Below, one piece after another: positions 29,026 through 40,376 of a DNA stretch of 64,000 nt. The stretch comes from Roseateles sp049532965 (lineage in GTDB: Bacteria > Pseudomonadota > Gammaproteobacteria > Burkholderiales > Burkholderiaceae_C): positions 4,216,001 to 4,280,000 of the forward strand of contig NZ_CP186694.1 in NCBI RefSeq assembly GCF_049532965.1, given 5' to 3'. Below the pieces are notes generated by a model. The model was not told where the DNA came from. It worked only from the letters and a program-made list of their open reading frames with translations, and did not search any database. The first letter of the stretch is position 1, and each line of letters starts with the position of its first letter. The position numbers were made by a program, and so were the translations under genes.

Positions 29026-29064
29026 GAAACAAAACCGCCCGCAGCGAAGATCGGTGCGGGCGGT
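29026..29064 (-). terminator. Rho-independent terminator of the metallo-hydrolase gene
   Basis: On the minus strand ACCGCCCGCA ... TGCGGGCGGT is followed by TTTTGTTTC, just after the stop of the metallo-beta-lactamase-fold gene. Confidence 0.75.
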
Positions 29065-29086
29065 GAGAGCAAACAACAAGGCAACT

Positions 29087-29869
29087 TCAAGCCAACGAGA
29101 ACTCCTGAAAGTTCTCCAACGCCGACAAGCGGTGTGTCGTGTGCAATGCCATCACGGCGCCCATCACCGCCTCGCGCTCACCCGGTTTGATGTGAGTGAT
29201 GTGCACGTCGATCGAGCCGCCCAACTTCGCAAGTTCGTCCCGCAGCGTCGTCGGGCACAGGTGCTTGCTGATGCCGGCCAGGCCGCACTCGTCATCACCG
29301 AACGCGCATTCGATGACCAGATGTGCCACCTTGATCTGGGACAAGCGCTGCCACAGCGCTGGATTCGGGCCCGTATCGCCGGTGAACACCCAGTGGCCCG
29401 ACGCACCCCCATCCACGGCGAAACCGACCGCCGGCACCGTGTGCACCGCGCTCAGCACCTCGATGCGACGCCCGCGGCCAAGATCCAGCCGATCGCCAAC
29501 AGCAAACTCGTGGAAAGTCAGCGCCGGTCGCTCCCGCGACGGAAGCCGCGTGAAGTCCGGCCAGATCACCCCGTTGAACACATGCGTTCGCAACGCTTCG
29601 AGCGTTTCAGGGAGCGCATGCACTTTCACCGGCGGCCGCCCCGCCTGGGCACGCCGGCGCTGCACCGTGTCGGCCAGCAAGCCGATCGACAGCACGTGGT
29701 CCAGGTGGGAATGCGTGACCAGGATGTGATCCACCTGGGACATCGCCTCGACGGTGAGCTCGGCCACGCCGCTGCCCGCGTCGATGAGCACATCGTCGTC
29801 GAGCAGAAAGGAGGTGGTCTTGTAGCCGGCCGCCAGAGCGCCAGCGCAACCGAGCACGCGAATCTTCAT
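29087..29869 (-). CDS. MBL-fold hydrolase, cyclic-nucleotide phosphodiesterase-like
   Basis: 260-residue metallo-beta-lactamase-fold enzyme. The zinc motif is VTHSHLDHVLSIGLL, with further ligands in SAVHTVPAVGF, FTGDTGPNPALW and DVHITHIKPGE. The THSHLDH motif and overall length resemble class II cAMP phosphodiesterases, so hydrolysis of cAMP or a related phosphodiester is possible but not demonstrated. No signal peptide is visible. It is transcribed on its own, convergent with nothing and followed by a clear terminator. Confidence 0.85.
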   Translation of the reverse strand: MKIRVLGCAGALAAGYKTTSFLLDDDVLIDAGSGVAELTVEAMSQVDHILVTHSHLDHVLSIGLLADTVQRRRAQAGRPPVKVHALPETLEALRTHVFNGVIWPDFTRLPSRERPALTFHEFAVGDRLDLGRGRRIEVLSAVHTVPAVGFAVDGGASGHWVFTGDTGPNPALWQRLSQIKVAHLVIECAFGDDECGLAGISKHLCPTTLRDELAKLGGSIDVHITHIKPGEREAVMGAVMALHTTHRLSALENFQEFSLA

Positions 29870-30035
29870 GCCGGCGACTTTAGGGGCACGCCCGCGCGGC
29901 GCTAAGCGCTGAATCCTCGGTTCGGGGACTTATTGCCGTCGCTTACGCGACCCCGGCCGGGTGCCGTGAAAACCTGCACGCGTGTAGGCGTTTGCCCGAC
30001 ATCACAGAAGCATTTCGATACAGCAACAGCGCCGA

Positions 30036-30692
30036 TCAGACCTGAACAAACTGCATTTGCGTGCCAGCCAGTTCGATCACATCACCGTTCTTGAGCGGGA
30101 CCGATTCCGCCGTCAGCGCCGCACCGTTGACCACCGGTCTGGCGCTGCCCTCGACATGCGCGAACACGTAGCCGCTGGGGCGCTTGGTGATGGACGCCAC
30201 CTGCACACCCGGCTTGCCGACCGTCGTCACGACCTTGGTCAGCGTGACCTCCCGGCCCGCCGCAGGACCGTTCAGGACCTTGATCGCCGCCGGTGCCGTC
30301 GACACCGGCGCGGGACCCAGGCCACCGAACGAGGAGGGCAACCCGAACCCGCTGCTCGGCGCGGTGCCGGGGCGCAGGATCATGGTCTTCTCGTAGTCGC
30401 CGTTGTCCTCGACCAGGTACTTGATCTTGTACTTGCCGACCTCGATCACGTCGCCATGCGACAGCAGCTGCTTCTTGATCGCCTTGCCGTTGATGTACGT
30501 GCCGTTGGTCGAGTTGAGGTCCTCGATGAACACGTCGGCGCCCACCATCTGCATCACCGCGTGCTCGCCGCTGACGGCCAGGTTGTCGATGACGATGTCG
30601 TTGTACGGCCGACGGCCGAGCGTGGTCTTGTCCTTGGTGACCTGCACTTCCTTGATCACCACGCCGTCGAGCGACACCACCAGCTTGCCCAT
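30036..30692 (-). CDS. Double FHA-domain protein
   Basis: 218 residues. The N-terminal forkhead-associated domain is complete: TTLGRRPYNDIVIDNLAVSG then EHAV and DLNSTNGTYING, the Arg/Ser/Asn set that binds phosphothreonine. A Gly/Pro/Ala linker leads to a second, weaker FHA-like domain (KVVTTVGKPGVQVASI, VVNGAAL, LKNGDVIELAG). It lies 40 bases downstream of the PP2C gene and is probably in one operon with the phosphatase and kinase, acting as a phosphopeptide reader. Confidence 0.9.
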   Translation of the reverse strand: MGKLVVSLDGVVIKEVQVTKDKTTLGRRPYNDIVIDNLAVSGEHAVMQMVGADVFIEDLNSTNGTYINGKAIKKQLLSHGDVIEVGKYKIKYLVEDNGDYEKTMILRPGTAPSSGFGLPSSFGGLGPAPVSTAPAAIKVLNGPAAGREVTLTKVVTTVGKPGVQVASITKRPSGYVFAHVEGSARPVVNGAALTAESVPLKNGDVIELAGTQMQFVQV

Positions 30693-30732
30693 GCTTGACC
30701 TCGAGTCCTGTCTTTATTTGTAGCGGGCCGCC

Positions 30733-31527
30733 TCAGCGGCGCCCATTGTTACGACTGAATGGCCACCACGCCCATGGCTTGGTGCGACTTTCCGCGCGAA
30801 CCAGAACGATCGCAATATTATCCTTGCCGCCCATGTCGTTGGCCGCGTCCACCAACGCCTGTGCCGCTTCAGGCAGGTCGCTGTGGCTTTGCAACACCTG
30901 CGCCACGCTGGCGTCATCGACCATGTCCGACAAGCCGTCACTGCACAGCAGGATCTGGTCACCGGGCAGCAGCTCGTGCTGATGGACCTCCAGCATCACC
31001 GTGTCTTCCACGCCGACCGCCCGCGTCACCAGGTTCTTGTTGCTGCTGAAGACCGCCTCTTCGGGCGTCAGCAAGCCCGCATCGATCTGCTCCTGCAGCA
31101 GCGAATGATCCCTCGTCAGCTGTACCAGTTGGCCGTCGCGGAAACGATAGGCCCGCGAATCGCCGACATGCCCCAGGAGCAAGCTCTGCTCCCGGAACAC
31201 CGCCAGCACCAGCGTCGTCCCCATGCCGGCGTAGCGCGGGTTGGTATTGGCCGCATTGAAGATCGCACGGTTGGCGTTATCGACGCATATGTCCATTGCG
31301 CGCCGCACGTCGATGTCCGTCGCATGCTGCCCGGACTCCGCCAGCCAACGCCCCAGCTCCGACTTGATGAAAGTCGTCAGCATCTGGCTGGCGACCTCGC
31401 CCGCGTTGTAGCCACCCATGCCGTCCGCGAGCACCGCCAGCCCGACGCCCGGCTCCAGGGCGACCGAGTCTTCATTGTTGTCGCGCACACGTCCGGTATC
31501 GGTGGCGCTGAAGAACTCCAGGGTCAT
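30733..31527 (-). CDS. PP2C-type Ser/Thr protein phosphatase (Stp1-like)
   Basis: 264-residue soluble phosphatase. Metal-binding motifs: RDNNEDSVA, LADGMGGYNAGEVAS, GHVGDSRAYR, LCSDGLSDMV and GGKDNIAIVLV, all intact. Its start overlaps the kinase stop as ATGA, so kinase and phosphatase are translated together and should act as an opposing pair on shared targets. The FHA gene follows. Confidence 0.95.
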   Translation of the reverse strand: MTLEFFSATDTGRVRDNNEDSVALEPGVGLAVLADGMGGYNAGEVASQMLTTFIKSELGRWLAESGQHATDIDVRRAMDICVDNANRAIFNAANTNPRYAGMGTTLVLAVFREQSLLLGHVGDSRAYRFRDGQLVQLTRDHSLLQEQIDAGLLTPEEAVFSSNKNLVTRAVGVEDTVMLEVHQHELLPGDQILLCSDGLSDMVDDASVAQVLQSHSDLPEAAQALVDAANDMGGKDNIAIVLVRAESRTKPWAWWPFSRNNGRR

Positions 31528-32594
31528 GTCTTGCTGGCGGGATCGGCTGGGGGAAGGGGATTGTGCACTGCGCCCCGGGACTGTAGCCGCAAAGTCTGCT
31601 CGAACGCCTGCCCCACCGGAGGGGGGGGTGTGGCGCCGGTGCTATTCGCCAATTCGACCGATAACTGATCCAGCACCGACTCCAGATCCTGCGCCAACGT
31701 GTCGCCGCGCTGATAGCGCAGCTCCGGGCGCTTCTCCAGCGCCAGCGCCACCACCATGGCCAGCGATTCGGGCAGCTCGGCGCGAAGGCGGCGAACATCG
31801 GGCGCCGGTTGATTCATGATGTGATGCATCAGCGTGGCCATCGACTCCGACTGATGCGGGAGATGGCCGGTGAGCAGCTGGAACAGCATGACGCCCAGCG
31901 AGTAGAGATCGCTGCGCCCGTCCACCTGCTGGCCGGCCAGTTGCTCCGGCGACATGTACGACGGCGTGCCCAGCACCAGGCCGGTCCGCGTGCGGCAGCC
32001 GTCGGCGACCCGCGCGATGCCGAAGTCCATGATCTTCGCGCTGCCCGAGGCCCGCTCCAACATCACGTTGGCGGGCTTGATGTCACGGTGGACCACCCCA
32101 TGGCTATGCGCGTAATGCAGCGCGCGCGCCAGACGGGCGCCGAGCAGCAGGACCTCGCGCAGCGGCAGCAGTTGCCCCGGGCGGGTGTAGTGGCTGAGGT
32201 CCTGGCCGACGACGTACTCCATCGCGATCCAGGTGTCGCCCGCACTCTCGCCCGCATCGAGCACTCTCAGGATGTCGGGGTGATCGAGATGTCGCGCCGC
32301 GCTCGCTTCGCGCATGAAGCGGTCGCGCACGTCGATGAGATCTTCCGGCGCGAACTCGCGTTGCAGCGCCAGGCGCTTGATCGCGACGGTGCCACCATTG
32401 CGGCGGTCCACCGCGCGATGCACCACGGCCATCGCGCCGCGGCCGACTTCCTCGCCAATGTCGTAGTCGTCGAGCGGCACACCCGCCGAGCGGGGCATCG
32501 GCTGCGTGGTCGGCACGCTGTCGGCCGGCGTCCGACCGTCGCCATCAGTCGCGCCCCGGCCCAGCAGTCGCTTCAGGAAGCCGGAGGCGCTCAT
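31524..32594 (-). CDS. Hanks-type Ser/Thr protein kinase
   Basis: 356-residue kinase. Motifs: glycine loop GEEVGRGAMAVVHRA, VAIKRL (lysine), catalytic VVHRDIKPANVML, metal-binding DFGIARV, and activation-segment SPEQL. No transmembrane helix or PASTA/sensor domain follows; the C-terminus is a short proline-rich tail, so the kinase is probably cytoplasmic. It resembles the kinases of simple STPK-PP2C-FHA cassettes in Proteobacteria. It lies 18 bases after the TerC gene and may be cotranscribed with it. Confidence 0.95.
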   Translation of the reverse strand: MSASGFLKRLLGRGATDGDGRTPADSVPTTQPMPRSAGVPLDDYDIGEEVGRGAMAVVHRAVDRRNGGTVAIKRLALQREFAPEDLIDVRDRFMREASAARHLDHPDILRVLDAGESAGDTWIAMEYVVGQDLSHYTRPGQLLPLREVLLLGARLARALHYAHSHGVVHRDIKPANVMLERASGSAKIMDFGIARVADGCRTRTGLVLGTPSYMSPEQLAGQQVDGRSDLYSLGVMLFQLLTGHLPHQSESMATLMHHIMNQPAPDVRRLRAELPESLAMVVALALEKRPELRYQRGDTLAQDLESVLDQLSVELANSTGATPPPPVGQAFEQTLRLQSRGAVHNPLPPADPASKT

Positions 32595-32612
32595 GACATG
32601 GCGAGCCTTTCG

Positions 32613-33344
32613 TCAGGCTTCGGCGGGCTTGCGCGCGGCCAGCAGCTTGCCGACGATCAGCACGAACAGCGCGCCCGCCACGCCCAGGGCGTAGTAGATC
32701 TGCGGCAGCACTTCGGTCGTGCCCGGCTTGTCGCCTGGCTGCATCGGCACCCAGGCATTCAGCGCCGGATCGGTGACCAGCATCGTGCCGGCAATCCAGC
32801 CCAGCAGCATCGCGCCCAGCGTGATCACGATCGGGAACTTGTCCATCAGCTTGATCACCAGCTGGCTGCCCCAGACGATGATCGGGATCGACACCAGCAG
32901 GCCGAAGATCACCAGCGGCATCTGATGGTGGCTGCCCGCGCCTTCCGCGGCGCCGGCGATCGCGATGACGTTGTCCAGGCTCATCACGAAGTCCGCGATG
33001 ATGACGGTCTTCACCGCGCCCCAGAGCTTGTCGCTCGCTTCCATCTTCGAATGGTCATCGTCCTGCTCGGGCAGCAGCAGCTTGATGCCGATCCACAGCA
33101 GCAACACGCCGCCCACCAGCTTCAGGAACGGCAGCTTCAGCAGCGTGAGCGCGAAGAAGATCAGCACGACGCGCAAGACAATGGCACCAGCGGTACCCCA
33201 CATGATCCCGCGCGTGCGCAGGTTGGGCGGCAGCTTGCGGCAGGCCAGCGCGATGACGACGGCATTGTCGCCACCCAGCAGGATGTCGATCAGGATGATC
33301 TGGCCGACGGCGAGCCAGAACTCGGGGCTGGAGAACATGTCCAT
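32613..33344 (-). CDS. TerC-family membrane protein (short YjbE-like form)
   Basis: 243-residue inner-membrane protein with about seven helices. Signatures: QIILIDILLGGDNAVVIALA and FVMSLDNVIAIAGAAEG, the paired DNxxxI motifs with in-membrane acids of TerC transporters. This is the short subgroup, different from the Alx-like protein at 20363-21352, and its leader shows no yybP-ykoY riboswitch. Possibly a metal exporter that loads secreted metalloproteins; the substrate is unknown. The start is taken as MDMFSSPEF at 33344; the ribosome-binding site is weak. Confidence 0.88.
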   Translation of the reverse strand: MDMFSSPEFWLAVGQIILIDILLGGDNAVVIALACRKLPPNLRTRGIMWGTAGAIVLRVVLIFFALTLLKLPFLKLVGGVLLLWIGIKLLLPEQDDDHSKMEASDKLWGAVKTVIIADFVMSLDNVIAIAGAAEGAGSHHQMPLVIFGLLVSIPIIVWGSQLVIKLMDKFPIVITLGAMLLGWIAGTMLVTDPALNAWVPMQPGDKPGTTEVLPQIYYALGVAGALFVLIVGKLLAARKPAEA

Positions 33345-33410
33345 GGAGGAATACCCATGCCGGACACCTCGCGCGGCAAGGGCCCAGTCTAAAGCGTTGG
33401 AGGGGCGAAC

Positions 33411-33435
33411 GAACAAAGGGGCCCTCGGGCCCCTT
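33411..33435 (-). terminator. Rho-independent terminator of sucCD
   Basis: On the minus strand GGGGCCC-GA-GGGCCCC is followed by TTTGTTC, between the end of sucD and the start of the TerC gene. Confidence 0.75.
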
Positions 33436-33538
33436 CATCGGTTCGGGGAAGCGAACGGATTGTCCGCGCCTTCCCCCGGGAACCGCAGTGCGTAAAAGTA
33501 CGCACCGGCGGTTCACGTCATCAGGTTTTTCCTGCTGA

Positions 33539-34432
33539 TTACAGCAGGCCCTTCAGCAGCTTGCCCATTTCGGACGGGTTGCGCGTCACCGTGAAGCCGC
33601 ACTCTTCCATGATGGCGAGCTTGGCATCGGCGGTGTCGGCGCCGCCCGAGATCAGCGCGCCGGCGTGGCCCATGCGCTTCCCCGGAGGAGCGGTGACGCC
33701 AGCGATGAAGCCGACGACCGGCTTCTTCATGTTGGCCTTGCACCAACGGGCGGCTTCCGCCTCGTCCGGACCCCCGATCTCGCCGATCATGATCACGGCG
33801 TCGGTATCCGGATCGTCGTTGAAGGCCTTCATCACGTCGATGTGCTTCAGGCCGTTGATCGGGTCGCCGCCGATGCCGACCGCCGACGACTGGCCCAGGC
33901 CGATCTCGGTCAGTTGCGCAACCGCTTCATAGGTCAGCGTGCCCGAGCGGGACACCACGCCGATGCGGCCCTTCTTGTGGATGTGGCCCGGCATGATGCC
34001 GATCTTGATTTCGTCCGGCGTGATCAGGCCAGGGCAGTTCGGGCCCAGCAGCAGCGTCTTCTTGCCGCCGGCCGCTTCCTTGGCCTTCATCTTGTTGCGC
34101 ACTTCCAGCATGTCACGGACGGGGATGCCTTCCGTGATGCAGATGGCCAGGTCCAGGTCGGCCTCGACGGCTTCCCAGATCGCCGCGGCAGCGCCCGCCG
34201 GCGGCACGTAGATCACCGACACGGTCGCGCCGGTCTGGGCGGCGGCTTCCTTGACGGTGCCGTAGATGGGGATGTCCGAGAACTTCTCGCCCGCCTTCTT
34301 CGGGTTCACGCCGGCGACGAACGCGTTCTTGCCGTTGGCATAGGCCTGGCAGCCCAGGGTGTGGAACTGACCGGTCTTGCCCGTGATGCCCTGGGTGATG
34401 ACCTTGGTGTCCTTGTTGATGTAGATGCTCAT
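33539..34432 (-). CDS. sucD: Succinyl-CoA synthetase alpha subunit
   Basis: With SucC it converts succinyl-CoA to succinate with ATP/GTP formation in the TCA cycle. 297 residues, full length. Seen: GITGKTGQFHTLGCQAYANG (CoA site), GPNCPGLITPDEIKIGIMPG, SRSGTLTYEAV and the phospho-histidine in GHAGALISGG. It follows sucC by 27 bases on the same strand and ends before a strong terminator. Confidence 0.98.
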   Translation of the reverse strand: MSIYINKDTKVITQGITGKTGQFHTLGCQAYANGKNAFVAGVNPKKAGEKFSDIPIYGTVKEAAAQTGATVSVIYVPPAGAAAAIWEAVEADLDLAICITEGIPVRDMLEVRNKMKAKEAAGGKKTLLLGPNCPGLITPDEIKIGIMPGHIHKKGRIGVVSRSGTLTYEAVAQLTEIGLGQSSAVGIGGDPINGLKHIDVMKAFNDDPDTDAVIMIGEIGGPDEAEAARWCKANMKKPVVGFIAGVTAPPGKRMGHAGALISGGADTADAKLAIMEECGFTVTRNPSEMGKLLKGLL

Positions 34433-34459
34433 GTCGTATTCCTTGGCTGGGTCTTCGGC

Positions 34460-35620
<1,161 letters not shown>

Positions 35621-36059
35621 AGGGAGGTCTCGCTTGATGGATGAATCAGGAAGAGGCCGCCGACGCCGCGGTCGACCCGCGGTGCCGGCGTGGAGATGAG
35701 GTTTGCAGCGCCGGATTCAGCCGGGCCTCCGCGACAAGGGTCCCGTCGTCGCGGCCATAGGACCTCGCGTCGACGGTTCGGCGACGGTGCGGTGGATGGC
35801 GCTCGGGGGAGGCGGTGGAAGACATAAACCGATGCAAACACGCAAAAACACGCCCGCGGACGAACGCCGGCGGGCTGGTTTGCGAAGCCGAAAATGTAGC
35901 ATGCTGCGTTGCATCAACGCTTTGGCGCGGTTGAGAGACGCACCCGTGTGGGCTTGTCAGCGGGTGGAAAGGTGCTCATGACGCACGACGTTTCGTGCGG
36001 TTTCACGAGGACGTTCGTCACCCGTCACGCGGCCCGCGGCCCGCAGGCAGCCCGGAGGG
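35621..36059. other. Intergenic region upstream of sucC and downstream of recX
   Basis: 439 bases without a supported gene. Contains the sucC leader and the likely recA-recX terminator (35843-35877). I see no riboswitch and no clear promoter consensus. Confidence 0.5.
35843..35877 (-). terminator. Probable terminator of the recA-recX operon
   Basis: On the minus strand GCCCGC ... GCGGGC is followed by GTGTTTTTGC. It lies about 185 bases past the recX stop. Confidence 0.45.
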
Positions 36060-36639
36060 TCAGGCGTCCAGCCCCGGCTCGCTGACGACTCTTCGGAGAG
36101 CCTTCCGTGCCAGCTTGGCACTGAACCCTCGCCCCACCAGAAAGCGCAGGCGCCTGGCCTCGGCCGCGGCGTCGGGAGGCGGCCCCTTGCCGAACTTGCG
36201 GCGCAGCACGTCACAGGCACGATCCAGCTCACCAGCGGCCAGCGCGGCGCGCTGTTCGGCGTCCATGCTCAATCCGTGCTGCGCGAGCTCCTGCTCGATG
36301 CGCCGCTGGCCAAAACGTTGGGCCCGCGCATGCAGCCTTGATTCGACAAAGCGCGATTCATCGAGGTAGCCATTGGCCTTGAGCCAGGCAAGCACCGATT
36401 CGATCTCTTCGTCCAGGCCCGCATGGTGGTCGAGGTCCACGTCCCGCTCCGGGTCGGAGTCCGGAGGATCCATGCCCTCCGTGTCGCGGCGCTCGCGCGC
36501 GATGCGCAGCAGCTTGCGCCGCAACTCCATCGCGCTGTGCTCGCGCTGCGCGAGCAACGCCACCGCACGTGCCTTCAGCGACAGCGGCTGCCCGCCGGCC
36601 CGGGACGCCGGCCGGAGGCCCGCCTCCTTGCCGGATCCC

Positions 36640-36653
<14 letters not shown>
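36060..36653 (-). CDS. recX: Regulatory protein RecX
   Basis: Binds and inhibits RecA filaments. 197 residues with the helical RecX repeats: KARAVALLAQREHSAMELRR, LDESRFVESRLHARAQRFG and RRLRFLVGRGFSAKLARKAL. The ATG at 36653 overlaps the recA 3' end by 14 bases, the common recA-recX coupling. The N-terminus has a low-complexity insert rich in Asp (DPPDSDPERDVDLDHH) between the first two helical blocks, longer than in many homologues. Confidence 0.92.
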
Positions 36654-37686
<1,033 letters not shown>

Positions 37687-37726
37687 GCAATTTTCTCCTG
37701 TTGGCTGCGGCGGATTATGGCGCAAT

Positions 37727-37742
37727 CTGTATATCTGTACAG
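37727..37742. promoter_or_regulatory. LexA (SOS) box of recA
   Basis: CTGTATATCTGTACAG is an exact CTGT-N8-ACAG match and lies 41 bases before the recA start codon. Confidence 0.92.
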
Positions 37743-37992
37743 TAGTTTGTCGAACCGGCGGGCCCGCGAAGCGATCGCGACCGCCGATGCACCACCACAT
37801 CCTAGGCAGCTGGTGGCTCACAGGAAGAGCCACTGTCGTCATTCACACCTTTTTCCCTCATCAGCGGGAGGGAACCTGTCGCCAGCCTGACCTGGTCACC
37901 CTTTCGGTCCGTGTCGCGGACGGCTCGGAAACGCCTAGGGAACAGGGGCGGGTGGCTCCCTAAAATGTCTTCATAACCAGAGGGGACGACAC

Positions 37993-38664
37993 ATGCGCAT
38001 CCTGATCGCCGAAGACGACCAAGTTCTGGCCGATGGCCTGCTGCGTTCGTTGCGCGCGTCGGGTTGCGCCGTCGACCAGGTCGGAAGCGGCAGCGAGGCG
38101 GACGCGGCCCTCGCATCGCACGAGTTCGACCTGCTGATCCTGGACCTCGGCTTGCCCAAGCTGCACGGCCTGGAGGTGCTGCGGCGCCTGCGGGCGCGGG
38201 GATCGTCGGTACCGGTGCTGATCCTCACCGCGGCCGACAGCATCGAGGAACGCGTCAAGGGCCTGGACCTGGGCGCCGACGACTACATGGCCAAACCGTT
38301 CTCGCTCCAGGAACTCGAGGCCCGCGTCCGCGCGTTGACGCGCCGCGGCCTGGGAACGGCGTCCAGCGTAATCCGCCACGGTCCGCTGACCTTCGACGCG
38401 ACCGGCCGCGTGGCCTACATCAACGACCAGATGGTCGAACTCTCCGCACGCGAGCTGTCGCTGCTCGAAGTGCTGCTGCAACGGGCCGGCCGCCTCGTCA
38501 GCAAGGACCAGCTCGTCGAGCGGCTGTGCGAGTGGGGCGAGGAAGTCAGCAACAACGCGATCGAGGTCTACATCCACCGGCTGCGCAAGAAGATCGAGCA
38601 AGGCCCGATCCGCATCGCGACGGTGCGCGGCCTGGGCTACTGCCTTGAGAAGATTCCCGGCTGA
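37993..38664 (+). CDS. OmpR-family response regulator
   Basis: 223 residues. The receiver domain has AEDDQ acids, the phospho-Asp in LLILDLGLPKLHG, Thr in LILTAAD and Lys in MAKPFSLQE. The C-terminal winged-helix DNA-binding domain reads ELSARELSLLEVLLQRAGRL, then NAIEVYIHRLRKKIEQG and TVRGLGYCLEK. It is closest to the TctD/QseB group. A strong AGAGGGGA site precedes the ATG. The partner kinase follows after 47 bases. Confidence 0.95.
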   Translation: MRILIAEDDQVLADGLLRSLRASGCAVDQVGSGSEADAALASHEFDLLILDLGLPKLHGLEVLRRLRARGSSVPVLILTAADSIEERVKGLDLGADDYMAKPFSLQELEARVRALTRRGLGTASSVIRHGPLTFDATGRVAYINDQMVELSARELSLLEVLLQRAGRLVSKDQLVERLCEWGEEVSNNAIEVYIHRLRKKIEQGPIRIATVRGLGYCLEKIPG

Positions 38665-38711
38665 GCCACCGCCCCCTCTCCTGGACGGGCGCTTGAGCGG
38701 CGACGCGCGGC

Positions 38712-40226
38712 ATGGCGGCTGAATCGTCCGGTCACCGCTCGCTGTTCGGCGAGATCCTCGACTGGATGCTCGCCCCGCTGCTGGTCATCTGGCCGATCAG
38801 CGTCGCGCTGACCTGGCTGGTGGCGCAGGGGATCGCCAACAAGCCCTACGACCGCGAACTGGACGAGATGGCGCGCACGCTGGGCCTGCAGGTCGCCACC
38901 GAGCCGGGGCCTGGCGATGCGTCGGCGCGGCGCGGCCGCTCCCGCTATGCGCTGGCGCCCGAAGCCGCCGCGCTGCTGCGCGCCGACGAGTCCGACACCG
39001 TCTACTACCAGGTCCTCGGCCTGCGCGGCGAGCTGCTAAGCGGAGACGCGCAACTGCCCGTACCCGAAGTCGAGCCCCCCATCGTCCCGTGGGAGGTCAA
39101 CCGCCGCTTCGACGAGGTCAACAACGAGGCGGTGCGCGTGTCCTACCTGTGGGTGGTGCCGGAGGGGATGGCCGGCAGCGACAAGATGATGCTGGTGCAG
39201 GTGGCGGAGACGCTGGGCAAGCGCTCCCGCCTGACCAACGAGATCATCAAGGGCGTGATCCTGCCGCAGTTCGTCATCCTGCCGCTGGCGGTGCTGCTGG
39301 TGTGGCTGGCACTGGCGCGCGGCATCGCGCCGCTCAACGACCTGCAGCGGCGCATCCGGTCGCGCGACAGCTCCGACCTGAGCCCGATCGACGAGCAGCG
39401 CATTCCCGACGAGGTGGCGCCGCTGGTGCAGGCGATCAATGACTTGCTGGAGCGTCTCGATCAGTCGATCCGCGCGCAGAAGCATTTCCTGGCCGACGCG
39501 GCGCATCAATTGAAGACGCCGCTGGCGGGACTGCGCACGCAGGCGGAGCTGGCGCAGCGCGAGATCGACGAGGGCCGCAGTTCGCCGGCGGAGCTGCGGC
39601 GTTCGCTGAAGCAGATCGCGGTATCGAGCCAGCGCGCGGCACACATGGTCAACCAGTTGCTGGCGATGGCACGGGCCGAGGACCAGGAGCACGCGGCCCG
39701 CCGCAGCGAGGTCAACCTCGCGGTGCTGGCCATCGAGACCGTGCGCGACTTCGTGCCGCGCGCGATGGAGAAGCGCCTGGACCTCGGGTACGAGGGTCCC
39801 GAATCGAGCCAGGCCGGGCTTCGCATCCACGGCCATCCGCTGTTGATCCGCGAGCTCATCCGCAACCTGGTCGACAACGCGCTGCTGTACACGCCGAGCG
39901 GGGGCACGGTGACGGTGCGTGTCGTCGAGGATCCCTTCGGCCAGGTGTGCGTGCTGCAGGTCGAGGACTCGGGACCCGGCATCGCCGAGTCGGAACGCGA
40001 GCAGGTCTTCCAGCCGTTCTACCGGGCGCTGGGCACCAACGTCGACGGCTCCGGACTTGGGCTGGCGATCGTGCGCGAGATCGTCCAGCAGCACGATGCC
40101 GAGATCGCCGTCGACGACACACGCCCCCGCCGGCAGGCCGAGCTGGAGGGCAATGGACCCGGGGCGCGATTCACGGTGCGTTTCGCGGCGCATCCGGTGT
40201 CGAATGGCTCTGGCGGCGTGCAGTGA
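38712..40226 (+). CDS. Sensor histidine kinase (TctE/QseC-like)
   Basis: 504 residues. An N-terminal membrane helix (WMLAPLLVIWPISVALTWLV) and a second (FVILPLAVLLVWLALARGI) flank a periplasmic sensor of about 150 residues. A HAMP-like region leads to the H-box ADAAHQLKTPLAGLRTQ and the ATPase boxes ELIRNLVDNALLYTP, VEDSGPGIAE and GSGLGLAIV. Partner of the preceding regulator. Carboxylate sensing as in TctE is only a guess from similarity. Confidence 0.93.
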   Translation: MAAESSGHRSLFGEILDWMLAPLLVIWPISVALTWLVAQGIANKPYDRELDEMARTLGLQVATEPGPGDASARRGRSRYALAPEAAALLRADESDTVYYQVLGLRGELLSGDAQLPVPEVEPPIVPWEVNRRFDEVNNEAVRVSYLWVVPEGMAGSDKMMLVQVAETLGKRSRLTNEIIKGVILPQFVILPLAVLLVWLALARGIAPLNDLQRRIRSRDSSDLSPIDEQRIPDEVAPLVQAINDLLERLDQSIRAQKHFLADAAHQLKTPLAGLRTQAELAQREIDEGRSSPAELRRSLKQIAVSSQRAAHMVNQLLAMARAEDQEHAARRSEVNLAVLAIETVRDFVPRAMEKRLDLGYEGPESSQAGLRIHGHPLLIRELIRNLVDNALLYTPSGGTVTVRVVEDPFGQVCVLQVEDSGPGIAESEREQVFQPFYRALGTNVDGSGLGLAIVREIVQQHDAEIAVDDTRPRRQAELEGNGPGARFTVRFAAHPVSNGSGGVQ

Positions 40227-40376
40227 AACCGGCGGGGAGCCCGGCTCCACAAACCGGTCAGCCCGTCCCTTGAACCAGGGTGGAAACCGATCACCTGAGC
40301 CGATTCAAGTCAATGACAACCTCTGAACGCCCCCGAAGAATCACCGCTTCGATCTCAATTGAAGCAGGTGGACTCG

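Noticed and set aside
33345..33500. Second yybP-ykoY riboswitch ahead of the short TerC gene
   Set aside because: Neither GGGGAGTAGC nor GCAAGACCTT is present; the region holds only the sucCD terminator and spacer.
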